Source of the DNA: Rhodanobacter sp. UBA5168
GTDB taxonomy: Bacteria > Pseudomonadota > Gammaproteobacteria > Xanthomonadales > Rhodanobacteraceae
Assembly: GCA_002413455.1 (NCBI GenBank)
Contig: DHXA01000101.1
Coordinates: forward strand, 13,906-49,597
Reading direction: 5' to 3'
DNA: 35,692 nucleotides
The position numbers and the translations under genes were made by a program. Shown in pieces: positions 17,758 to 26,801 of this stretch. Positions within the stretch are counted from its first letter, which is position 1. Every line of letters begins with the position of its first letter. The notes under the pieces were generated by a model. The model was given only the letters and a program-made list of their open reading frames with translations. It made no database searches and had not been told where the DNA came from.

Positions 17758-18690
17758 CTAGGCGTTGCCGGCAGCACCGCGCAACTGCTCCACATCGCGC
17801 AACGGCGGTGCACCGTACAGCCGGCTGTACTCGCGACTGAACTGCGACGGGCTCTCGTAACCCACCCGATGCGCCGCCGAGGCCACGTCGCAGCGCTCGG
17901 TCAGCAGCAGGCGCCGCGCCTCCTGCAGGCGCAACTGCTTCTGGTACTGCAGCGGGCTCATCGCGGTGATCGCACGGAAGTGATGATGCAGCGACGAGGA
18001 GCTCATGTTGACCGTGCCGGCCAGCTCGTCGATGCGCAGCGGCTGGTGATAGTGGTTCTTCAGCCAGTCGATCGCGTGGGAGATCTGGTGGCTGCGGCTG
18101 CCAACGGTGGCCACATGGCGCAGACGTGCCCCCTGCTCCCCGGTAAGCAGTCGATACAGCAGCTCGCGCTCGATCAGAGGCGCCAGCACCGACAGATCCT
18201 TCGGCGTGTCGAGCAGTCGCACCAGGCGCAGCACGGCGTCCATCAAATCGTCGCTGACCGGGCTGACCGAGATGCCCAGGCCGGCCGTGCCCGACGGTTC
18301 GGGCAGGTCGGCATCGGCCAGCAGCTCACCGATACGGCGGGTATCGAAGCGCAGCATCGCGCAGAGGTAGGGCCTGTCCGCGCTGGCGTCGATCACCTGC
18401 GAGGCTACTGGCAGGTCGATCGAGGTGACGAGGTAGTTGGCCTGGTCGTAACGGTAGGGCTCGTCGCCCAGCAGCACCTGTTTCGCACCTTGCGCCACCA
18501 GCGCCAGACCCGCTTGGTAGATGGCGCAAACCTGCGCGCCGGGCATGCCCGCACGAAAGAAGGTCAGTGCCGGCAGCGCCGTCGCGTGGTGACCGTCGAT
18601 GCCGGTCGATCGGTCAATGATGGCTGCCAATTCCTCGCGGTCGCGTTGCAGGCGAGCGCTCGGTTCGGTTGTCGAAAAGTCAGGTTTCAT
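17758..18690 (-). CDS. AraC-family transcriptional regulator (AraC_N type)
   Basis: A 310-residue regulator with an N-terminal AraC_N-type sensing domain (GAQVCAIYQAGLALVAQGAKQVLLG, then YLVTSIDLPVASQV) and a C-terminal double helix-turn-helix (about residues 205-300: LRIDELAGTVNMSSSSLHHH and DVASAAHRVGYESPSQFSRE). This domain pair is that of YqhC, which activates a divergent aldehyde reductase gene in E. coli in response to reactive aldehydes. Here the divergent neighbour is also an alcohol dehydrogenase, so local control of that gene is a reasonable inference. Start chosen at ATG 18690 (MKPDFSTTEPS); a GTG at 18708 is an alternative. The likely binding site is the direct repeat at 18768-18801. 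Confidence 0.93.
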   Translation of the reverse strand: MKPDFSTTEPSARLQRDREELAAIIDRSTGIDGHHATALPALTFFRAGMPGAQVCAIYQAGLALVAQGAKQVLLGDEPYRYDQANYLVTSIDLPVASQVIDASADRPYLCAMLRFDTRRIGELLADADLPEPSGTAGLGISVSPVSDDLMDAVLRLVRLLDTPKDLSVLAPLIERELLYRLLTGEQGARLRHVATVGSRSHQISHAIDWLKNHYHQPLRIDELAGTVNMSSSSLHHHFRAITAMSPLQYQKQLRLQEARRLLLTERCDVASAAHRVGYESPSQFSREYSRLYGAPPLRDVEQLRGAAGNA

Positions 18691-18765
18691 CGCAATGGCA
18701 CGGCACACGGGGAAGCGCCAGATTGCCCGTTACTGCAAGCTGGCGCGAGTGTACAGACATCGCTT

Positions 18766-18801
18766 TGCAGGATCAGGCAAGGATCTCGCAGGATCCGGCT
18801 A
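18766..18801 (+). promoter_or_regulatory. direct-repeat operator candidate for the AraC-type regulator
   Basis: GCAGGATC occurs at 18768-18775 and again at 18788-18795. The match extends to the pattern GCAGGATC-N-GGC-N-A in both copies. The period is exactly 20 bp, about two helical turns, which puts both copies on one face of the DNA. AraC-family proteins bind direct repeats with spacing like this. The site lies 72-115 bp upstream of the alcohol dehydrogenase ATG and in the gap shared with the divergent regulator gene. That it is bound by this regulator is an inference. Confidence 0.5.
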
Positions 18802-18879
18802 CCGGCGTTCACGCCCGGCTGCGCATACTTCCAGACCTCGGCGCCCCTTTCCTCCATCCCCTTCCCAAAGGAGAAACGC

Positions 18880-19941
18880 ATGCCCCTGAACATCCGCGGT
18901 TACGCAGCCCAGTCCGCCACCAGCCCGGTCGCACCGCACCATTTCGAACGGCGCGATCCGCGACCCGACGACGTGGTGGTCGACATCCTTTATTGCGGCG
19001 TCTGCCATTCGGACATCCATCAGGCCCGCAACGAGTGGAACAACAGCCTGTATCCGATGGTGCCCGGCCACGAGATCATCGGCCGGGTCAGCGCGGTCGG
19101 CGCCGAGGTCGGCAAATTCAAGGTCGGCGACATGGTGGGCGTGGGCTGCATGGTCGATTCATGCCAGCACTGCAGCTCCTGCGTGCAGGGCCTGGAGCAG
19201 TATTGCCTCGAAGGCGCCACCTGGACCTACAACGGCACCGATCGCCGCGATGGCCTGCCGACCTTCGGCGGTTACTCCGAGCGCATCGTGGTATCGGACA
19301 AGTTCGTGGTGACCATCTCGGACAAGCTCGATCCGAAATCCGCTGCGCCGTTGCTGTGCGCGGGCATCACCACCTGGTCGCCGCTGCGCCATTGGAAGAT
19401 CGGCAAGGGCAGCAAGGTGGCGGTGATCGGCCTGGGCGGTCTCGGCCACATGGGCCTGAAATTCGCCAAAGCGCTGGGCGCCGACGTCACCCTGTTCACC
19501 CGTTCGCCGGGCAAGGAAGACGAGGCGCGCCGGCTCGGTGCCGATCACGTGGTGCTGTCCACCGATCCTGATCAGATGAAGGCAGTCGGTGGCCAGTTCG
19601 ATTTCATCCTCGACACCGTGCCGAACCCGCACGATCTCAATCCCTATCTGCTGACCCTGGCGCTCGATGGCGTGCACTGCATCGTCGGCCAGCTGCAGCC
19701 GCTGGATCCGCCGGTGAACGCAGGCGCGCTGATCTTCGGTCGTCACTCGATCACGGGTTCGGGTATCGGCGGCATCGCCGAGACGCAGGAGATGCTGGAT
19801 TTCTGCGCCGAACACGGCATCAGCAGCGACGTGGAAATGATCGATATCCAGGACATCAATCATGCCTATGAGCGCATGCTCAAGAGCGACGTGCGCTATC
19901 GCTTCGTGATCGATCTGGCCTCGCTGCGCAAGGCGGCCTGA
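18880..19941 (+). CDS. zinc-dependent NAD(P) alcohol dehydrogenase (cinnamyl-alcohol-type, YahK-like)
   Basis: A 353-residue medium-chain zinc alcohol dehydrogenase of the cinnamyl-alcohol dehydrogenase branch, which in bacteria mostly reduces aldehydes with NADPH. Catalytic zinc ligands are C39 (CGVCHSD), H64-E65 (GHE) and C160. The structural zinc Cys are 95, 98, 101 and 109. The cofactor loop is GLGGLGH at 184-190; FTRSPGK after the next strand has Ser/Arg/Lys suited to the NADPH phosphate. The ATG at 18880 has a strong AAAGGAG at 18867-18873. Its divergent AraC_N-type regulator and the repeat operator between them suggest induction by an aldehyde or similar electrophile. Closest described relatives by memory are YahK and AdhC-type aldehyde reductases. 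Confidence 0.95.
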   Translation: MPLNIRGYAAQSATSPVAPHHFERRDPRPDDVVVDILYCGVCHSDIHQARNEWNNSLYPMVPGHEIIGRVSAVGAEVGKFKVGDMVGVGCMVDSCQHCSSCVQGLEQYCLEGATWTYNGTDRRDGLPTFGGYSERIVVSDKFVVTISDKLDPKSAAPLLCAGITTWSPLRHWKIGKGSKVAVIGLGGLGHMGLKFAKALGADVTLFTRSPGKEDEARRLGADHVVLSTDPDQMKAVGGQFDFILDTVPNPHDLNPYLLTLALDGVHCIVGQLQPLDPPVNAGALIFGRHSITGSGIGGIAETQEMLDFCAEHGISSDVEMIDIQDINHAYERMLKSDVRYRFVIDLASLRKAA

Positions 19942-19958
19942 CAAGGCCTGCCCGGTTC

Positions 19959-20717
19959 CTAAAGCGAGCCGGGCTTCGTCGCCTGCACGTTCCAGCCCAT
20001 CGCGTTGTACCAGTGGTAACGCGCGATGCCTGCGTATTCGTGCAGAGCCACGTCGGTCATGGTGAAGTTGTACGCCAGCGGCAGCCAGGACATCTCGCCG
20101 TCCACGTAATCCGCCCGCACTGGCGTCGCCTGGATGCCGAAGTGCGTGAAGTACAGCATGCCGCGGCGCAGATGAAAGCCTGAGGAGACCAGCAACACGC
20201 GGTCGGCGCCCCAGGATTTCAGCAGCGGCGCGCTGAACTGTGCGTTCTGCCAGGTATTCATGCTGCGCGATTCCAGCAACAGATCGGCCGCATCGACGCC
20301 GAGCCGCTGCAGGTCGTCGGCATAGACTGCCGCTTCCGACTCGCCCAACCGCCGCGCATCGCCGCCACTCACTTCGACCTTGCAGAGCCTACCGGTTTGC
20401 CGGCAGGCGCGATACAGCATCGCCGTCTTGCCGATGCGCCCATACGCGGCGAGGTTCGCTTCCACGCGCCCGTTGCCCGTGCGCACCGTGCCGGCACCGA
20501 GCAGCACGATCGCGTTGCGCTGGCCCCAGGCGATCGGCGCGTCCGCTGCGGCATACGATTGCAGCCGGTTCAGCAACCAGATCGGCACAGGCCCGCAGCC
20601 GATCGCCAGCCACATGACCACCACCAGCGCCAGCAACGTGCGGCTGCACCGACGCCACGCCAGGAACGCCAGCACGATCGCCAGCAGCACGAGGATGAGC
20701 AGCACATTCAGGGTCAT
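19959..20717 (-). CDS. YdcF/SanA-type DUF218 membrane protein
   Basis: A 252-residue protein with two N-terminal helices (about residues 2-21 and 28-49) and a DUF218 domain facing the periplasm, as in ElyC, SanA and YdcF. Family motifs are AIVLLGAGTV, EANLAAYGRIGKTAMLYR, VSGGDARRLGESEAAVYADDL, LLESRSMNTWQNAQFS and VLLVSSGFHLRRGMLYF. Members affect envelope integrity, lipid carrier use and vancomycin sensitivity, but the reaction is not established. Start is ATG 20717; a GTG two codons upstream is possible. It is convergent with the alcohol dehydrogenase (17-bp gap, with a GC-rich inverted repeat but no T-run) and divergent from the alpha/beta hydrolase. Confidence 0.9.
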   Translation of the reverse strand: MTLNVLLILVLLAIVLAFLAWRRCSRTLLALVVVMWLAIGCGPVPIWLLNRLQSYAAADAPIAWGQRNAIVLLGAGTVRTGNGRVEANLAAYGRIGKTAMLYRACRQTGRLCKVEVSGGDARRLGESEAAVYADDLQRLGVDAADLLLESRSMNTWQNAQFSAPLLKSWGADRVLLVSSGFHLRRGMLYFTHFGIQATPVRADYVDGEMSWLPLAYNFTMTDVALHEYAGIARYHWYNAMGWNVQATKPGSL

Positions 20718-20850
20718 AGGCACCGTCGGCTTTTTTGAAATGTCAGGAATGAGGCCCGATTATGCCGGGCACAACCAGCGCCGACGGCAAATACCTGCTG
20801 TTACGTTGCGCGACTTTGGTTAGGCTGGGCCATCGCAGCAGGAGCGGGCC

Positions 20851-22293
20851 ATGACCACTCTCGTCTTCGTCCACGGCTGGAGCGTCACCAGCACATCGAC
20901 CTACGGTCAGTTGCCACAGCAATTGCAACAGCAGGCAGCGGCCGCGGGACTGACGCTGACGCTCACCGACATCTGGCTGTCGGAATACGTGAGCTTCGAT
21001 GACGCGGTGACCATGGCTGATCTGGTGCGGGCGTTCGACCACGCCTTGCGTGACCTGCATCTGCTCGACGCCAGCTTCGCCTGCATCACCCACTCCACCG
21101 GCGGCCCGGTGGTGCGCGAGTGGTTGCGCGCGCAACGCGACAAGCCCGCCACGCACAGCACGATCAAGCTCAGCCATCTGGTGATGCTGGCCCCGGCGAA
21201 TTACGGCTCGGCGCTGGCACAACTCGGCAAGGGCATGCTCGGCCGGCTCAAATCCTGGTTCGCCGGCGTGGACCCGGGTCAGCGCATCCTCGACTGGCTG
21301 GAGCTGGGCAGTGCCGAATCGCTGTCGCTCAACCTCGACCACATCCATAGCGGCGATCCCGTCGTGCACGGACAATTCCAGTTCGTGCTGGTCGGGGATC
21401 GTCCGGATCGCTCGCTGTACGATCATCTCAACAGCTACACCGGCGAGGATGGTTCCGATGGCGTGGTGCGCCTGGCAGCGGCCAATCTCAACGCCCATCA
21501 CGCCGTGCTGTCGCCGCACACCATGGCGGCTCAGGGCGGCATCGATGCACTGGCACTCACCCTCAACCGCGGACCGCGCTGTGCGTTCAAGCTGATCGCC
21601 GGTGCCGCCCATTCCGGCACCGCCCAGGGCATCATGGCCAGCGCGGCGCCCGCTACGGTGCAGGCGATCCTGCGCTGCCTGACGATCCGCTCGGCCGTCG
21701 ATTACAGCACCCTCTGCGACGCGTTCGACCGCGAGAACGCGAGCCGCGACGCGAACAAGGTGGAACTGGAACCGGCCGGACCGTTCGCCCCGCGCGTGCA
21801 CATCCACGACCCGCGCAGCCTGCTGATCGTGCGGCTTACCGATGAGGCCGGCGAACCATTGACCGGCAGCGGCTTCCTGCTCACCGCCGGGACGCAGGCC
21901 AGTGCCGACCTGATGCCCAACGGCTTCATGCTCGACCGCCAGGCCAACTCGAAGAGCCGCACCACCATTTCGCTGTTCCTCGATTACAGCCTGCTGGCCG
22001 GCGACGCCCGCGTGGCCGATCCGCGCAACACCCGCAAGACGCTGCGCCCGGCCACGGCCAGCCACCGCCCCTACGGCGCCAGCGTGCAACCCATCGACCT
22101 CGACGGCCTGGTCCATCACGCGCTGGCGGTCACTGCCGCCAGCGACGATCTGTTCGGCGTGCTGGGCCCGCACCAGACCACCGTGCTGGACGTGGTGCTG
22201 CCACGCAAGATCCACGAAGGCGTATTCCGCCTGACCGGAAACCTGGCACCGCACGATTTCAGCAAGCCGGTGCCGGGAGCAGTCATCGGCTGA
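20851..22293 (+). CDS. alpha/beta hydrolase, lipase/phospholipase-like, function unknown
   Basis: A 480-residue protein whose first ~300 residues look like an alpha/beta hydrolase of the lipase class: LVFVHGW at the N-terminus supplies the oxyanion-hole region (H8-G9), and the nucleophile elbow is THSTGGP with Ser82. The elbow reads H-S-T-G-G after Thr, not the textbook G-x-S-x-G, but matches a class of bacterial lipase-like proteins. A likely catalytic His is in AGAAHSGTAQ. The last ~170 residues contain VHIHDPRSLLIVRLTDEAGEPL, a beta-rich module of unknown role. There is no signal peptide, so it should be cytoplasmic. AGGAG at 20840-20844 supports the ATG. It lies 91 bp upstream of the GH18-CE4-GT2 gene on the same strand; a joint transcript is possible. 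Confidence 0.8.
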   Translation: MTTLVFVHGWSVTSTSTYGQLPQQLQQQAAAAGLTLTLTDIWLSEYVSFDDAVTMADLVRAFDHALRDLHLLDASFACITHSTGGPVVREWLRAQRDKPATHSTIKLSHLVMLAPANYGSALAQLGKGMLGRLKSWFAGVDPGQRILDWLELGSAESLSLNLDHIHSGDPVVHGQFQFVLVGDRPDRSLYDHLNSYTGEDGSDGVVRLAAANLNAHHAVLSPHTMAAQGGIDALALTLNRGPRCAFKLIAGAAHSGTAQGIMASAAPATVQAILRCLTIRSAVDYSTLCDAFDRENASRDANKVELEPAGPFAPRVHIHDPRSLLIVRLTDEAGEPLTGSGFLLTAGTQASADLMPNGFMLDRQANSKSRTTISLFLDYSLLAGDARVADPRNTRKTLRPATASHRPYGASVQPIDLDGLVHHALAVTAASDDLFGVLGPHQTTVLDVVLPRKIHEGVFRLTGNLAPHDFSKPVPGAVIG

Positions 22294-22384
22294 ACGACAG
22301 AGCTGGTCATCGTGGTCCGCTCCAACGCGGTTAAGCTGTGACGTGCACACTGCCCATCCTTCGCGTACGCCGACCCCACCTGGC

Positions 22385-25300
22385 ATGCAAAAGAAACCGA
22401 TCTTCTTCGACCCCACCGGCCGGCGCGCCACCCATGTCTCGCGATTCGCGCTGGCCGCCGGCGTGATCAGCACGCTGTTCGTCGTGGCGTGCGCCCTCAG
22501 CCTGTTCGTGGGGCCGAACATGAGTGGGCTGCACCTCGGCGGACAAGGCAAGACACGGCGCGCACTGACCGGCGTGAAGGCGGCCGCACCGGAACTGCTG
22601 AAGCCGGCGGCCAAGCTGGCGGCAGAAGTGCGTGCCCGCCAGAAATTGCTGCATCCCCCGCACACGCGCGTCAGCAAGGGTGCCGGCGTGCACATGCCGC
22701 CGCCCTCCTTGGACAAGCCCGCCGATCGCCCGCTGGCGATCGGCTTCTACGTCAACTGGGACGACAGCAGCTATCCATCGCTGAAGCGCGCACTGCCCAC
22801 GCTGGACTGGGTGATCCCCACCTGGATGAGCGTGAGCGGCCCCGACATGGCGCTGCACACCGACATCGATGCCAAGGCGCTGAACCTGATCCGCGCACAG
22901 AAGCCGTCCACGCCGATCCTGCCGCTGCTGCAGAACGCGGTGAACAGCAACTGGGATGGCCCGGGCCTGGCGCGCATGCTGGCCGACCCCGCCACGCGGC
23001 AGGCACGCATCGCGCAAATCGTCGCGTTTCTCGCCGCCAACCGCCTGCAGGGCGTGACGGTCGACTTCGAGGAAGTACCCGAGAGTTCCCAAAAGGACCT
23101 CAAGGCATTCCTGTCCGAACTCAACGACGCATTCGACCCGCACGGCTGGGGCATCGTGTTGTCGGTGCCGTTCGACGATGCCGCGTGGGATTACGCCGGC
23201 TACGCCGACATCGTCGACTTCGAGCTGCTGATGGCCTACGACGAGCATTGGGCCGGCAAGGACCCCGGCAGCATCGCCAGCGAAGACTGGTTCGAGAGCA
23301 CCCTCGACAAGCGCATGAAGGTACTCGATCCGGACCAGACCATCGTGGCGATCGGCAGCTACGGCTACGACTGGACCCACGGTCAGAACGCCGAGGCGCT
23401 CACCTTCCAGGACGCCATGGACCGCGCCAGCGATGCGCAGGCCGACATCGCCTTCGATCCCGACACCCAGAACCCGCACTTCTCCTATAGCGAGGACGAC
23501 GGCACCACGCATCAGGTCTGGTTTCTCGACGGCGTCACCGCATACAACCAGATCCACGCCGCCGACGACTACAAGCCCTACGGTTACGCGCTGTGGCGGC
23601 TGGGCTCGGAGGACCCCTCGATCTGGTCGGTGCTGGGCCGCAACTACGGCGCGGCCGCGCCAGAGCAACTGCGCACGATCGGTCAGGGTCAGGACATCGA
23701 CATCGAGGGCCAGGGCGAGGTGCTGGAGATCGCCGCGGAACCCTCGCCCGGCGCACGCACCGTCGAGGTGGACAAGGACGACGCGAGCATCGATGACGAA
23801 AGCTACACCAGCCTGCCCAGCTCCTACGTGATCCAGCGCGCCGGCACGCTGCCGCACAAGATCGCGCTGACCTTCGACGACGGCCCCGATCCGGAGTGGA
23901 CGCCGCAGATTCTGGACATCCTCAAGGCGAAACATGTGCCGGCGACGTTCTTCATCATCGGCGAGAACGCCGAGATGTCGCCCCGGCTGGTACAGCGCGA
24001 GGTGGACGAAGGCCACGACGTCGGCAACCACACCTTCACCCACCCGAACCTGGGCGACAGCCCGCCCGGCATGGTGGCACTGGAACTCAACGCCACCCAG
24101 CGGCTGTTCGAGGCGCTTACCGGCCGCTCGATGCGACTGTTCCGCGCGCCCTATTTCGGCGATGCCGAGCCGACTACCGCCGACGAGCTGGTGCCGATCC
24201 AGATCGCGCAGAAAATGGGCTACCTGTCGGTCGGCCTGCACGTGGATGCCGAGGACTGGCAGCGTCCCGGCGTCGATGCCATCGTCAACAATGTCGTCGC
24301 AGGCATCCAAACCACCAATCCCGATCGCAAGGGCCAGGTGGTGCTGCTGCACGATGCCGGCGGGGAACGCTCGCAGACGGTGGCCGCGCTGCCGCGCATC
24401 ATCGACGGCCTGCGCGCACAGGGCTACGAGTTTGTCACCGTGTCGACCCTGGCGGGCCTTACCCACGAGCAGACGATGCCCGTGCTCGCCCCCGGATCGC
24501 TTTCGCGCTGGGCCGATCGCTCGGTGTTTCTCACCCTGGGACTGTTCGGCCATCTGCTGCGCTGGCTGCTGGTTTCCGCGATCACCCTGGGTGTGGCACG
24601 ACTGCTGCTGCTCGGCGGCCTCGCCCTGCTCAACCGCGCACGCGAGCGACGTCGCATGGTGCCCGTGCTGGGTGACGATCCGCCGCTGGTGTCGGTATTG
24701 ATCCCTGCGTACAACGAGGAAAAGGTGATCGCCACTTCGATCCGCCAGATCCTCAGGAGCCACTACAGAAATCTCCAAATCATCGTGGTCGACGACGGTT
24801 CCATCGATGCCACCTCGGCGGTGGTCATCGAGCACTACGCCGACGATCCGCGCGTGCGGCTCATCACCATTCCCAACGGCGGCAAGGCCCACGCAGTCAA
24901 TACCGCGCTGCGCGAATCGAACGGTGCGGTGGTAGTGGCGCTGGACGCCGATACCCAGTTCGAACCGGACACCATTCCGCGGCTGGTACGCTGGTTTGCC
25001 GACCCCAAGGTCGGCGCCGTCGCCGGCAACGCGAAGGTCGGCAACCGGATCAACCTGATCACGCTGTGGCAGGCGCTGGAATACATCACCGCGCAGAATC
25101 TGGAACGCCGCGCGCTCGCCGCACTCGGTGCGATCACCGTGGTGCCCGGCGCCGTTGGCGCCTGGCGACGCGAAGCACTGGAACGGCTCGGCGGCTTTCC
25201 CGCCGATACGCTGGCCGAAGATCAGGACCTCACCATCGCCGTGCAGAAAGCCGGCTATCACACCCTGTTCGACAGCGGAGCCATCGCGTGGACGGAGGCG

Positions 25301-25810
25301 CCCGACACCGCCCGCGGCCTCGCCCGCCAGCGCTTCCGCTGGGCCTACGGCACCCTGCAATGCCTGTGGAAACATCGCGACGCCACTTTCCGCTCGCGCT
25401 ATGGCGCGCTCGGCATGGTGGCGCTGCCGCAGGTATGGCTGTTCCAGATCCTGTTCTCGGTCGTGTCTCCACTGGTCGACCTGGTACTGGTGTGGCAGAT
25501 CGTCAGCACCGGCCTGGATTACCTGCAGCACCGAGGTCAGTTCAACGACGAAAACCTGATGAAGATGCTGGTTTTCTACGCCGCCTTCATGGCCGTCGAC
25601 CTCGCCGCCGCCGCGCTCGCCTTCGCGATGGAGAAGAAGGAGAAGTGGAGCCTGCTGTGGTGGCTCGTGCTGCAGCGCTTCGGCTACCGCCAGCTGATGT
25701 ACTACGTGGTGGTGCGCTCGGTATGGACGGCTATTCGCGGCCCCTCGGTAGGCTGGGGCAAGCAGGAACGCAAGGCGACCGTGCACACCAGCGAGGAACT
25801 GAAATCGTGA
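22385..25810 (+). CDS. trifunctional GH18-like / polysaccharide deacetylase / GT2 synthase fusion
   Basis: A 1141-residue membrane protein with three enzyme domains. An N-terminal helix (about 20-42) leads to a GH18-like barrel (about 115-420) with VTVDFEEV, where D227 and E229 fit the catalytic D-x-E. A NodB/CE4 deacetylase (about 490-690) has TFDDGPD (496-502), HTFTH (H549, H553), RAPYFG and LLHDAGG. After helices at about 708-747 comes a processive GT2 (about 755-1010) with DDGS near 802, LDADTQ, EDQDL and QRFRWAYG, then further helices. The topology places hydrolase and deacetylase in the periplasm and synthase in the cytoplasm. The likely product is a partly deacetylated N-acetylglucosamine polymer, by analogy with NodC/NodB and PgaC/PgaB. 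Start at ATG 22385 (MQKKPIFFDPTGRR) fits related proteins; a GTG at 22343 is less likely. Confidence 0.92.
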   Translation: MQKKPIFFDPTGRRATHVSRFALAAGVISTLFVVACALSLFVGPNMSGLHLGGQGKTRRALTGVKAAAPELLKPAAKLAAEVRARQKLLHPPHTRVSKGAGVHMPPPSLDKPADRPLAIGFYVNWDDSSYPSLKRALPTLDWVIPTWMSVSGPDMALHTDIDAKALNLIRAQKPSTPILPLLQNAVNSNWDGPGLARMLADPATRQARIAQIVAFLAANRLQGVTVDFEEVPESSQKDLKAFLSELNDAFDPHGWGIVLSVPFDDAAWDYAGYADIVDFELLMAYDEHWAGKDPGSIASEDWFESTLDKRMKVLDPDQTIVAIGSYGYDWTHGQNAEALTFQDAMDRASDAQADIAFDPDTQNPHFSYSEDDGTTHQVWFLDGVTAYNQIHAADDYKPYGYALWRLGSEDPSIWSVLGRNYGAAAPEQLRTIGQGQDIDIEGQGEVLEIAAEPSPGARTVEVDKDDASIDDESYTSLPSSYVIQRAGTLPHKIALTFDDGPDPEWTPQILDILKAKHVPATFFIIGENAEMSPRLVQREVDEGHDVGNHTFTHPNLGDSPPGMVALELNATQRLFEALTGRSMRLFRAPYFGDAEPTTADELVPIQIAQKMGYLSVGLHVDAEDWQRPGVDAIVNNVVAGIQTTNPDRKGQVVLLHDAGGERSQTVAALPRIIDGLRAQGYEFVTVSTLAGLTHEQTMPVLAPGSLSRWADRSVFLTLGLFGHLLRWLLVSAITLGVARLLLLGGLALLNRARERRRMVPVLGDDPPLVSVLIPAYNEEKVIATSIRQILRSHYRNLQIIVVDDGSIDATSAVVIEHYADDPRVRLITIPNGGKAHAVNTALRESNGAVVVALDADTQFEPDTIPRLVRWFADPKVGAVAGNAKVGNRINLITLWQALEYITAQNLERRALAALGAITVVPGAVGAWRREALERLGGFPADTLAEDQDLTIAVQKAGYHTLFDSGAIAWTEAPDTARGLARQRFRWAYGTLQCLWKHRDATFRSRYGALGMVALPQVWLFQILFSVVSPLVDLVLVWQIVSTGLDYLQHRGQFNDENLMKMLVFYAAFMAVDLAAAALAFAMEKKEKWSLLWWLVLQRFGYRQLMYYVVVRSVWTAIRGPSVGWGKQERKATVHTSEELKS

Positions 25811-25828
25811 GCGGTGCGCCGGCGACCC

Positions 25829-26728
25829 TCAATTCGCCAGCGGCTCGGCCAGCATGGGCCGACGCACGCTCAACGCGGTACCCGCCGCCGCCACGATGAT
25901 CATCACGATGGCCAGCCATTGCAGCACGCTGAGCCGTTCGTCCAGCAATGCCACGCCAGCTACCGCCGCGATGGCCGGCTCCAGACTCAACAAGGTGCTG
26001 AACGTGCGCGCCGGCAAACGGGTCAGCGCGACCATCTCCAGCGAATACGGCAGCGCCGAGCTGAGCACCGCCACGCCCAACGCATACGGCAACAGCGTTG
26101 GCGACAGCAATGCGCTGCCGGCATGCGCGACACCGAACGGGATCGCCAGCAACGCACCGATCGACGTGCCCAGCGTCACCGCGTCCACGCCGTAGGCCGC
26201 TCCGGCCTTCTTCCCCAGCACGATATACAACGCCCAGCCCACACCGGCGGCCAGCGCGTACATCACGCCAACCGGATCGAGCGACTGCATCTGCCCGCGC
26301 AAAGGCAGCAACAGGGCCAGCCCTGCCACCACCAGCGCGATCCAGACGAAGTCGAGCCACCGCCGCGAGCCGAACAGTGCCAGCGCCAGCGGCCCGGTGA
26401 ACTCCAGCGCCACCGCGATGCCCAGCGGTATCGTTCGCAGCGACATATAGAACACCAGGTTCATCGCACCCATGGAGAGGCCATATCCCCATAGCGCGCG
26501 CCAGTCGCGCTGACCAGTGTTCTGACCAGCGCTGGACCGCCGCCACGGCCGCCGCCACAGCAGCAGGATCAACGCACTGAGCCCCAGCCGATAGGCGGTG
26601 GCGCCCTGTGCACCGACCAAGGGAAACAGGTGCTTGGCCAGCGACGCGCCACACTGGTACGAGACCATGCTGATCAACAGCATGCCGACCGCGAGCGCGA
26701 CTGGAGCAACGGTGGAACGTGATGACAT
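25829..26728 (-). CDS. rhtA: threonine/homoserine exporter, EamA (DMT) family
   Basis: A ten-helix drug/metabolite transporter closely matching E. coli RhtA, an inner-membrane exporter of threonine and homoserine. Shared stretches include GASLAKHLFPLVGA, IPLGIAVALEFTGPLALALF, DFVWIALVV, LPYSLEMVALTRLPARTFSTLLS and EPAIAAVAGV. From ATG 26728 (MSSRSTVAPVALAV) the protein is 299 residues and aligns with the 295-residue E. coli protein from the first residue, so I prefer this over the upstream ATGs at 26740 and 26758. None has a strong Shine-Dalgarno. It is convergent with the GT2 gene (18-bp gap). Its leader contains two overlapping inverted repeats, and a relic of a GT2 gene lies upstream. Confidence 0.92.
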   Translation of the reverse strand: MSSRSTVAPVALAVGMLLISMVSYQCGASLAKHLFPLVGAQGATAYRLGLSALILLLWRRPWRRSSAGQNTGQRDWRALWGYGLSMGAMNLVFYMSLRTIPLGIAVALEFTGPLALALFGSRRWLDFVWIALVVAGLALLLPLRGQMQSLDPVGVMYALAAGVGWALYIVLGKKAGAAYGVDAVTLGTSIGALLAIPFGVAHAGSALLSPTLLPYALGVAVLSSALPYSLEMVALTRLPARTFSTLLSLEPAIAAVAGVALLDERLSVLQWLAIVMIIVAAAGTALSVRRPMLAEPLAN

Positions 26729-26801
26729 GAGCGCAGCCATGGCGAGAGACCTGTCCATGATGCTCGAACACCCCGGCGAAACCCACCATCCAGGCTGCCT
26801 C

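Noticed and set aside
19950..19974. GCCCGG/CCGGGC inverted repeat between converging genes
   Set aside because: It overlaps the stop region of the YdcF-type gene and lacks a T-run on either strand, so a terminator call is not supported.
22331..25786. 1151-codon open frame antisense to the GH18-CE4-GT2 gene
   Set aside because: It is a high-GC shadow: composition is His/Gly/Arg/Gln-rich with no family motif, while the plus strand carries three clear enzyme domains.
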